Part shown: piece after piece, positions 58,538-64,000 of the stretch
How the letters are laid out: every line of letters starts with the position of its first letter
Position numbering within the stretch: position 1 is the first letter of the stretch
Origin: Oscillospiraceae bacterium
GTDB lineage: Bacteria > Bacillota > Clostridia > Oscillospirales > CAG-382
Length of the DNA stretch: 64,000 nt
Reading direction: 5' to 3'
Assembly (NCBI GenBank): GCA_015063885.1
Contig: SVTH01000002.1
Location: forward strand, 124,001-188,000
Program-made: the position numbers and the translations under genes
Notes under the pieces: generated by a model
What the model was told of the DNA's origin: nothing
Seen by the model: the letters and a program-made list of their open reading frames with translations, nothing else
The model's database searches: none

Positions 58538-60895
58538 ATGAACCTGAAAATCAAGCACCGAAAGCACCGCTTCAAACGGTGTTTGTCCCTGATGCTTACC
58601 CTGCTTGTTTTACTTACAAATTGGGTGATCCCCCCTACGACCGTTTCTGCGGGTGTGGATGATAATATAGCGAAATTGAACGAGTGGCAGCAGATCTACC
58701 TGCGTGTGATCAGCTGCTTGGCGTTGAAGGATTCCTACGAGACGGGGATCTTCCCCTCCTTGACCGCCGGGCAGGCGATCTACGAGAGCGGCTGGGCACG
58801 CTACGGACTTTCCGTGGTGGCGCACAACCAATACGGCATCAAGGCCTATTCCAGCTGGGACGGGAAGGTCATCGACTATTCCAAATACGTGATCTACGAC
58901 AGCTACGAGGACCTGGTGCGGATCAAGGGCGCTTCCTACGCCCGTCACGGCAGCATTTGGCGCGCCTACGACAGCTGGGACGAAAGCATTGCGGACCACT
59001 CCGCTTTGCTTTTGACCGACCGCTACAAGGGCGTGGTCAAGGCTAAGAATTACAAAAAAGCCATCCAGGCAATGGTGGATGCGGGCTATTCCTCCAACGA
59101 CGATTACGTAGATATTTTGGTCAGCATCATTAAGTCCTACGGCTTGGACGATCTGGACGACGTGGAAGCGGATGAGAAGGGCATTTTCGGCCTGGTCATG
59201 AACCAGTCCAAGGTGGCCATCCCCGTGAACGGTACCCTTGGCCTTACGGCTACCACCTATCCCGTGGACGTGACCGTGGACGTGGAATGGAAGTCCAGCA
59301 ACCCCAAGGTCGCCAAGGTGGACGACAAGGGTAACGTCACCGGCTTACAGCAGGGCGTGGCGTTGATCACCGCTACATACAATGGAAAAGAAGCCGCCTG
59401 CGCCGTTTGCGTAGGCACCAACGGCTTCGTCTTCGACGACGACGTGGCCATCCGTTCCAAGCCGGATGGGGATTCCGATTCCCTGGGCAGAGTGTCCCGG
59501 GGCATGCCTATCGCCGTAGTGGACGGGAAGCTGTACAAAGGCTCCGACGGTATCAAGTATTACCGCGTTCGCGGCAACTGCACCAACGGTAAGGTGGTGG
59601 AGGGCTACGCCGTTGCGAAATACGTGTATTTGAACACCCGTGAGGTATCCGTTATCTCCACGAAAACGGAATTGAACCTCAACGTCAACGTGGAATATAA
59701 AATAGACGTGGAGATCGCACCTGCGGACGCTATCGATAAGACCCTTGAATGGTCCTCCTCCGATGAGTCCGTGGTATCCGTGGACCAGGAGGGCTGGATC
59801 CTCACCAACCGAACGGGTACCGCTACCATACGGATCACCTCCGTCAACGGCGTTTACCTGGACGTGACGGTGCACGTAGGCGGCACCGTGAACTATAAGG
59901 GTACCACCGCCGCAAACCTGTACGTCCGTTCCGGCCCCAGCTCCGAGGCATCCACCTTGGGCTTGGTGGCAGAGGGCACGGAGATCACCCTGATCGGCGA
60001 GCCTGTGAACGGCTGGTACCACGTGGAAGCCAAGCTCATCAACGGCAACGTGGTGGAAGGCTATTGCTACGGCACCTATATCGAGCTGGATTCCGATAAG
60101 AATCCCGAGGTGGGCTCCGATCAACGGGAGCGTGACGGCTACATTTCCGTCAACTCCGGCTCCTCTTTGAATCTGCGTGCAACACCCGGTATGTCGGGGC
60201 AGAAGGTGATCTCTGTGGACAACGGTACCACGGTGCTGATCATCGGCGAAGATATCGTTCTCAATAACGAGCCGGAATATAAGACCTGGTATTACGTCCA
60301 TCTGTATTTGGACGGGGAATTCTACGAGGGCTATACCGCCGCTGAGTTCATTACCGTCACGGAGGACAGACCTCCTTCCAAAGAAGATCCCGATGAGGAT
60401 CCCGATCAGGGGACCGAGCCCGAACTTCCGAATCTGCCCGGCTTCACGCCGATCTTCCCCATCGAGCCTCCTTCTCCGGATGTGACTCCCGGGTATATCC
60501 CCGATTCCTACACCCTCACCGATACGGTGATCCGCGGCATCAGCCCCGAGACCACGGTGGCGGAGCTGCGGGCAAAGGCAGGTCCGTTGATCCATATCTA
60601 CGACCTGGCCGGCAACGAGCTGGGAGACCACCAAGAGGTTGCCACGGGCTTTGAAGCGCGGTATATCATCGGCTCCACGGTGATCCGTTCCGTTACGGTG
60701 ATCGTTCGGGGAGATCTGAATGCCGACGGCAGAGTCAACTCCGTGGATTACATGATGCTGAAGCGCTACGCCATGGGCACCTTTGATCTGGACGAAAACG
60801 GCGTACACGCCGCCCTGCTTTCCCAGCGGGAGGAGCCTTCCGCGGTGGATTACATCATGCTCAAGCGTTACGTTTTGGGCGAGTTCGAGCTGTAA
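58538..60895 (+). CDS. secreted N-acetylglucosaminidase with BIG2, SH3 and dockerin-like domains
   Basis: The 785-residue protein has a signal peptide (residues 1-38). A GH73-type glucosaminidase domain spans about 47-205 (TAGQAIYESGWARYG with the likely catalytic Glu83, VVAHNQYGIKAYSSW). BIG2-like Ig domains (about 220-300 and 383-465) are interleaved with three SH3-like domains (about 305-380, 470-545, 555-630). A Pro-rich linker, a short beta domain and a dockerin-like end (about 725-785) follow; the first repeat is GDLNADGRVNSVDYMMLKRY and the second lacks its calcium loop. It should cut peptidoglycan glycan strands outside the cell. GGAGG precedes the ATG at 58538. Confidence 0.88.
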   Translation: MNLKIKHRKHRFKRCLSLMLTLLVLLTNWVIPPTTVSAGVDDNIAKLNEWQQIYLRVISCLALKDSYETGIFPSLTAGQAIYESGWARYGLSVVAHNQYGIKAYSSWDGKVIDYSKYVIYDSYEDLVRIKGASYARHGSIWRAYDSWDESIADHSALLLTDRYKGVVKAKNYKKAIQAMVDAGYSSNDDYVDILVSIIKSYGLDDLDDVEADEKGIFGLVMNQSKVAIPVNGTLGLTATTYPVDVTVDVEWKSSNPKVAKVDDKGNVTGLQQGVALITATYNGKEAACAVCVGTNGFVFDDDVAIRSKPDGDSDSLGRVSRGMPIAVVDGKLYKGSDGIKYYRVRGNCTNGKVVEGYAVAKYVYLNTREVSVISTKTELNLNVNVEYKIDVEIAPADAIDKTLEWSSSDESVVSVDQEGWILTNRTGTATIRITSVNGVYLDVTVHVGGTVNYKGTTAANLYVRSGPSSEASTLGLVAEGTEITLIGEPVNGWYHVEAKLINGNVVEGYCYGTYIELDSDKNPEVGSDQRERDGYISVNSGSSLNLRATPGMSGQKVISVDNGTTVLIIGEDIVLNNEPEYKTWYYVHLYLDGEFYEGYTAAEFITVTEDRPPSKEDPDEDPDQGTEPELPNLPGFTPIFPIEPPSPDVTPGYIPDSYTLTDTVIRGISPETTVAELRAKAGPLIHIYDLAGNELGDHQEVATGFEARYIIGSTVIRSVTVIVRGDLNADGRVNSVDYMMLKRYAMGTFDLDENGVHAALLSQREEPSAVDYIMLKRYVLGEFEL

Positions 60896-60911
60896 ATGAA
60901 TACAAAAAGAT

Positions 60912-60951
60912 AACAAACGAGGCCGGATCGAGAGATTCAGCCTTTTTTGTT
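60912..60951 (+). terminator. terminator after the glucosaminidase gene
   Basis: AACAAACGAGGC and GCCTTTTTTGTT pair with two mismatches; the T-run lies in the 3' arm. Confidence 0.55.
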
Positions 60952-61079
60952 AACAAAACGCGAACTTTTATGCCTCCGAATAGACGAATTACAGGTTTTC
61001 GACATACTTATAAAATGGAGTTTTTTGGGGTTGTACAGCATGCATAAATTTTGTAATAAATTGTTTACATAATTTACAA

Positions 61080-61109
61080 TTGACAGAAGCAGAAGTTTTC
61101 TGCTATACT
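61080..61109 (+). promoter_or_regulatory. sigma-A promoter for the peptide-lipoprotein unit
   Basis: TTGACA at 61080-61085, 18-base spacer, TATACT at 61104-61109. The AT-rich stretch 60952-61079 holds no gene that I can support. Confidence 0.75.
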
Positions 61110-61152
61110 TGAATTGAGAAAGTAGACAAAAAATGGAAAGGAAGTGAGTCCA

Positions 61153-61245
61153 ATGGGCAGTACCGAAACAGAAATCACAGAACAAGCTACGTTTTGCGGG
61201 TGTATGCCCGTAGGACACCACCCATCGACTTTTTTCAGGAGGTAA
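61153..61245 (+). CDS. possible 30-residue leader peptide
   Basis: A short frame with AAAGGAAGTGAG upstream runs from ATG to TAA. Its first half is polar (MGSTETEITEQ), followed by a FCGCMPVGHHP core with two Cys residues, and it ends in FFRR. The AGGAGG ribosome binding site of the lipoprotein gene forms its last codons, and its stop lies four bases before the next ATG, so translation of the two would be coupled. It could be a leader, a secreted signal or chance. Confidence 0.45.
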   Translation: MGSTETEITEQATFCGCMPVGHHPSTFFRR

Positions 61246-61249
61246 GACC

Positions 61250-62443
61250 ATGAAAAAAAGAGTCTTGGCAATTCTTCTTTGCCTTTCCGTTCTTTTGATG
61301 GCTTGCGCCTGCGTAGCCGAAACCATGGAGCCGCCCGCTGTTTCCGAGACGGAAAGCCAGGCTCCCGCACCCCAGTTTACCCTTTCCGAGGTGAATGCGG
61401 AAAGCTCCAAGACCCAGGAGCCTGCCGCACCTTCCGAAATCGAACCTCAAGGAACCATCTCCATGGAGGAATCGGACATCGAGTTGGAACCCATCCAACC
61501 GATTGAGCCTATCCAGACTATCGTTCCTGTTGAAAAAGAGACTACTTTGGAAAAGATCTTTTCTTTCGACATTGGCGTTGATGGCGTTTTGGAGTATAAT
61601 TTTATCTTTTACGATGATCCATCTGTTGCTAATATAGCTAGCCCGGGATTAATATTTACGGATGGCAACGGCTCTTTTTATCATGCTGATGACAGTCAAT
61701 TAATTCGTTTGAACGATGGGGTTTGTCTCCCGAAGAGATTACCGGACGCAGTGGAAGATATTGAAATTTGCGGCAATAGTCTGTATATTTTAGATGCCGA
61801 TGCTGTTATCTATCAGTACGATATATCCGATGGCTTTGAAAATGCAACACTTTTAAAAAAGACGGATGCATTTAAGAATGAGGGCTCTCCGGGGCGTCTC
61901 TATAGTTTGGGAGTTGGAGAGCCCGTTTATTATTCTGCGTCCGGCGATATGTACACATTGTCGAAAATGAAATACTATCCTTATGATCACGACGGCAAGA
62001 CAAGCGAAAACGTTTTGCAGAATGCCGAAAGCGGAATATTATCTGTTACAGAATGTGTTGACGTATATCGTTATTTCCAAGGGATTAGCAATACTACGTT
62101 TATGCTTGCGGAATGTCAAAATGATTCCCGAAATTCGATTTACACAACGTTTGATCCTAATGGAAACATCCTTTCGCGTTTTATGCTTGCCATCAATACA
62201 GGCGTTAGAACAAAGTGTGAACGGGCATTTGACTGGTATGGCGAGGTATATACGGTAAAGTCATACGTGTCGTTCTGTGCCTCCCTTGGAAATCATACTT
62301 TTGAAAACTTGTTACGAACACAAGTATTCTGTGATGCGAATGGACGTGCGTATTTTGCGGCGTATTATTTGGATCGTTGTGATATTTACAGTATCAATCA
62401 AGGGTATTCTAATATTCAGTTCCCCGTTGACGAGGAACTTTAA
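61250..62443 (+). CDS. composite lipoprotein with AT-rich main domain
   Basis: The 397-residue protein has a lipobox LMAC (Cys 19) and a Glu/Pro/Ser-rich linker to about residue 95, in GC-rich codons like the surroundings. From about 61560 the DNA turns clearly AT-rich, and the encoded part (residues 105-397) is beta-rich, with units such as NSLYILDADAVIYQYD and VFCDANGRAYFAAYYLDR, suggesting a propeller. I recognise no family. AGGAGG precedes the ATG. Past the TAA the same frame stays open for 71 more codons (see next entry). The pattern suggests that a foreign segment was joined to a resident leader. Confidence 0.75.
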   Translation: MKKRVLAILLCLSVLLMACACVAETMEPPAVSETESQAPAPQFTLSEVNAESSKTQEPAAPSEIEPQGTISMEESDIELEPIQPIEPIQTIVPVEKETTLEKIFSFDIGVDGVLEYNFIFYDDPSVANIASPGLIFTDGNGSFYHADDSQLIRLNDGVCLPKRLPDAVEDIEICGNSLYILDADAVIYQYDISDGFENATLLKKTDAFKNEGSPGRLYSLGVGEPVYYSASGDMYTLSKMKYYPYDHDGKTSENVLQNAESGILSVTECVDVYRYFQGISNTTFMLAECQNDSRNSIYTTFDPNGNILSRFMLAINTGVRTKCERAFDWYGEVYTVKSYVSFCASLGNHTFENLLRTQVFCDANGRAYFAAYYLDRCDIYSINQGYSNIQFPVDEEL

Positions 62444-62659
62444 GCGGGGGACAGCAGCATTGCGCCTACAAGCAGTGCAAGCGGGTCCTCCGCTTCTTCT
62501 GTAAAATGGGTGGACGTAACGCGAGAGCAAGCAAGAGCCAATGCCCAGGCCATGATTGATTTAGACTGGACGATTCGCAATGGCAATTTGATCATTGCGG
62601 CACTTCCTCCGGAGGACGAGCCCTTACCCGTTCCCGAGGATCAGAAGGCGACTTTATAA
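62444..62659 (+). pseudogene. in-frame continuation after the lipoprotein stop codon
   Basis: Directly after the TAA at 62441-62443, the same frame runs for 71 codons to a TAA at 62657. It encodes a Ser-rich spacer and VKWVDVTREQARANAQAMID, then DWTIRNGNLIIAALPPEDEP, in GC-richer codons than the AT-rich part before. There is no start codon or ribosome binding site of its own near the beginning. It may be the remnant tail of the original gene or be reached by readthrough. Confidence 0.55.
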
Positions 62660-62675
62660 CCACATAGGACAAAAC

Positions 62676-62712
62676 GAGGCCGGGTCACACGACTCGGCCT
62701 CTTTGGTTTTTT
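62676..62712. terminator. bidirectional terminator
   Basis: GAGGCCGGGTC and GACTCGGCCTC pair with one G-T pair around ACAC, followed by TTTGGTTTTTT. Confidence 0.9.
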
Positions 62713-63724
62713 ATGGTTTTTTCGGTTCTTTACGGGAACAGCCCGCTCTGCCGCCCCCTGCACAGGCACAGGCGCAGGCACAGGCACAGCCTCTCCCGCC
62801 GCCTCCGCGGCTGCTTTGGGCATCGCGGTAGGCACGGTAACGGGGGTTCACCCGCCCGTAATGATGTACGTGGTAGCCTCCGCTGCGGATAAAGCCCCGC
62901 CCGCGGTGATAGGAAACGTAGCTATCCACAATGTAGACCTCCGCAAGGATCAGCAGGAGTGCACCTAAGACGGTGATGATCCTGAATGCCCACAAAGAGC
63001 CTCGGAGCTCGTTATAGGCGTCATCGTCGTCGAAGGGATAGAACTCTACCGTTTCCGCGGTGGGGAAGGAGCCTTCCCGATAGTGCACTTCCATGGGTAC
63101 GTATTCCCCGCACTCCAAGGAGCCCTGCCAGGTGAGCCAACCGGCGCCGTTACTTTGGGTATTGGAGGAAGCAACGTCAAAGGAATCCTTCCAACGGAAG
63201 GTGTATTGCTCCACGGGGGTGGCGTTGAACCAGCCGGGAACGAAGAAGAAATACCGTTCCTTGCCCTCACCGTGCAGCAGATCCCGCTGATTGATCTTGA
63301 AGGAGAATTGCACCTTGTCCCCGCCGGTATAAGCCCGGGGAAACTCCACGCGGACGTAGCAGTAGCCGTCGTAAACGTCACGGGTGGCGGTGCCGCCTTT
63401 TACGGAATTCGGGTACAGGGAGAAGTTGCTGTTGGCGATACCGATCTCCACCCAGGTGAGAGGCTCCTCCTCGTCCAGCGCCGTCCATATGAAATCGTAG
63501 GTGATGTCCAAGGAGCCGTTTTCCAAAGGCTCCACCGTTACGGTATAGGCATCGATCTGATCCTGGGGTGCGGGTTCCTTTGCAAAGACGGCAAGGCAGA
63601 CCAAGGTGATCTGCGCTAAAATGCACAGCAGCAAAAGAAAGGTCTTCAAAGCGGGGAAGGTGCGGTGCTTGCGGATGTATTCCGGGGAGAACTTGTCCTC
63701 CGCGGCGCGGTTTTTCTTAGCCAT
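62711..63724 (-). CDS. membrane protein with Cys-Ala repeat tail, possible radical SAM substrate
   Basis: The 337-residue protein has a basic N terminus, a membrane segment (about 27-48), an extracytoplasmic beta-rich domain of 195 residues (YTVTVEPLENGSLDITYDFIW at its start, cut here, weakly like DUF2207), a second membrane segment (about 245-267) and a cytoplasmic tail. The tail is Gly/Arg/Tyr-rich and holds CACACACAC at residues 313-321, a GGGRAG spacer and Cys329 before a basic end. AAGGAGG precedes the ATG, which overlaps the end of the SPASM gene by eight bases. Modification of the tail by that enzyme is inference. Confidence 0.8.
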   Translation of the reverse strand: MAKKNRAAEDKFSPEYIRKHRTFPALKTFLLLLCILAQITLVCLAVFAKEPAPQDQIDAYTVTVEPLENGSLDITYDFIWTALDEEEPLTWVEIGIANSNFSLYPNSVKGGTATRDVYDGYCYVRVEFPRAYTGGDKVQFSFKINQRDLLHGEGKERYFFFVPGWFNATPVEQYTFRWKDSFDVASSNTQSNGAGWLTWQGSLECGEYVPMEVHYREGSFPTAETVEFYPFDDDDAYNELRGSLWAFRIITVLGALLLILAEVYIVDSYVSYHRGRGFIRSGGYHVHHYGRVNPRYRAYRDAQSSRGGGGRGCACACACACAGGGRAGCSRKEPKKP

Positions 63725-64000
63725 GGCGTGCCTCCTTTCGGAAGGGGCAGGCTTCCGCTTCCCGCTCCGTCATGGAACGGAGCTTTTGACAGCGGGGATG
63801 CTTCCAGATCGTTTTCCAATTGTCGGTCAGCAGATTCCCCAGGCCGCTGTCCGCCTTCAGCCAGCTTTGGCAGGGGATCACCGTGCCGTCGGGAGCCACC
63901 GCCATGTTGGAAAGGCAGGCGCCGCAGACGGGGACGTGCAAGCCCAGGGCCTCCAGCTTTTCCCTTGGGATCAGCCCGGGGGAGGTGAAGTCCATCTCCA
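63717..64000 (-). CDS. radical SAM/SPASM protein, C-terminal part
   Basis: The frame is open to the right edge, so only about 93 residues of the C terminus are present; the Met at 63995 is internal. CGACLSNMAVAPDGTVIPC, the GNLLTDNWKTIWKHPRCQKL segment and the EREAEACPF end match a SPASM domain, which binds extra 4Fe-4S clusters in peptide-modifying radical SAM enzymes. The CX3CX2C radical SAM core must lie beyond the window. The gene overlaps the start of the membrane protein with the Cys-Ala tail, so the two are coupled. Confidence 0.8.
   Translation of the reverse strand, partial: EMDFTSPGLIPREKLEALGLHVPVCGACLSNMAVAPDGTVIPCQSWLKADSGLGNLLTDNWKTIWKHPRCQKLRSMTEREAEACPFRKEARHG

Noticed and set aside
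60937..61410. 157-codon minus-strand frame near the peptide-lipoprotein promoter
   Set aside because: It is antisense to the lipoprotein start, is made of AT-rich sequence without a domain, and has no supporting start signals.
62750..62800. Repeated CACAGG units suggesting a tandem repeat or CRISPR-like array
   Set aside because: They encode the alternating Cys-Ala tail of the minus-strand membrane protein; there are no spacers.
63995..63995. Start codon of the SPASM gene at 63995
   Set aside because: The frame stays open upstream to the window edge and a 92-residue SPASM fragment alone would lack the radical SAM core, so this Met is taken as internal.

Overview
The window looks like a chromosomal segment of an uncultured clostridial Firmicute, most probably in or near Oscillospirales. 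The signs are the SepF/YggT/DivIVA/YlmH division genes, RqcH, RlmH, WYL and XRE regulators, lipoproteins with Ser/Glu-rich linkers, a dockerin-like tail, and sigma-A promoters of the TTGCAA/TTGACA-N17-TATACT type. By eye it is GC-rich (roughly high fifties percent) except for one AT-rich lipoprotein gene. I saw no phage, transposase, CRISPR array, tRNA or rRNA.

Layout. 1-8.3 kb is the housekeeping tail of the division cluster: miaA end, an HlyD-like membrane protein, yggS, sepF, yggT, divIVA, ileS, lspA and an rluD-type gene. 8.3-13.7 kb holds split transketolase, a Nif3-family protein, rqcH, a flavin reductase and rlmH. 13.7-18.6 kb is accessory: a 49-residue Asn/Gln/Lys-rich protein, an AlkZ-like winged-helix protein, two unknowns, a radical SAM protein, and an ECF sigma gene with its putative membrane anti-sigma. 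18.8-29.3 kb carries regulators and large secreted discoidin-domain proteins (two DUF4434 paralogues, one DUF4855 lipoprotein). 29.4-35.2 kb has a nitroreductase and two WYL regulators, then an unknown protein, a slipin and the RNA ligase RtcB. 35.3-40.8 kb has S-adenosylhomocysteine recycling, an orphan histidine kinase and HtrA. 40.8-52.3 kb has surface proteins, serC-serA, an oxidoreductase, a two-component system and small regulators. 52.3-56.9 kb (minus strand) has a MutS-like ATPase, YlmH, membrane proteins and fructose-bisphosphate aldolase. 57-64 kb has a membrane-tethered sigma factor fused to an SH3 domain, a divergent SH3-bearing glucosaminidase, a composite lipoprotein, and at the right edge a radical SAM/SPASM gene overlapping a membrane protein whose cytoplasmic tail reads CACACACAC.

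The most promising candidates for new biology are four. First, the SPASM maturase with the Cys-Ala-tailed membrane protein (62711-64000). Second, the sigma-TM-SH3 fusion facing an SH3/peptidoglycan hydrolase gene (56960-60895). Third, the WYL pair next to slipin-RtcB (30004-35176). Fourth, the composite lipoprotein with an in-frame stop and continuing tail (61250-62659). Two hairpin-dense intergenic elements (44890-45057 and 55688-55926) look like dispersed palindromic repeats.

All protein calls come from reading motifs and family resemblance without database searches. Start codons were chosen from visible ribosome binding sites.
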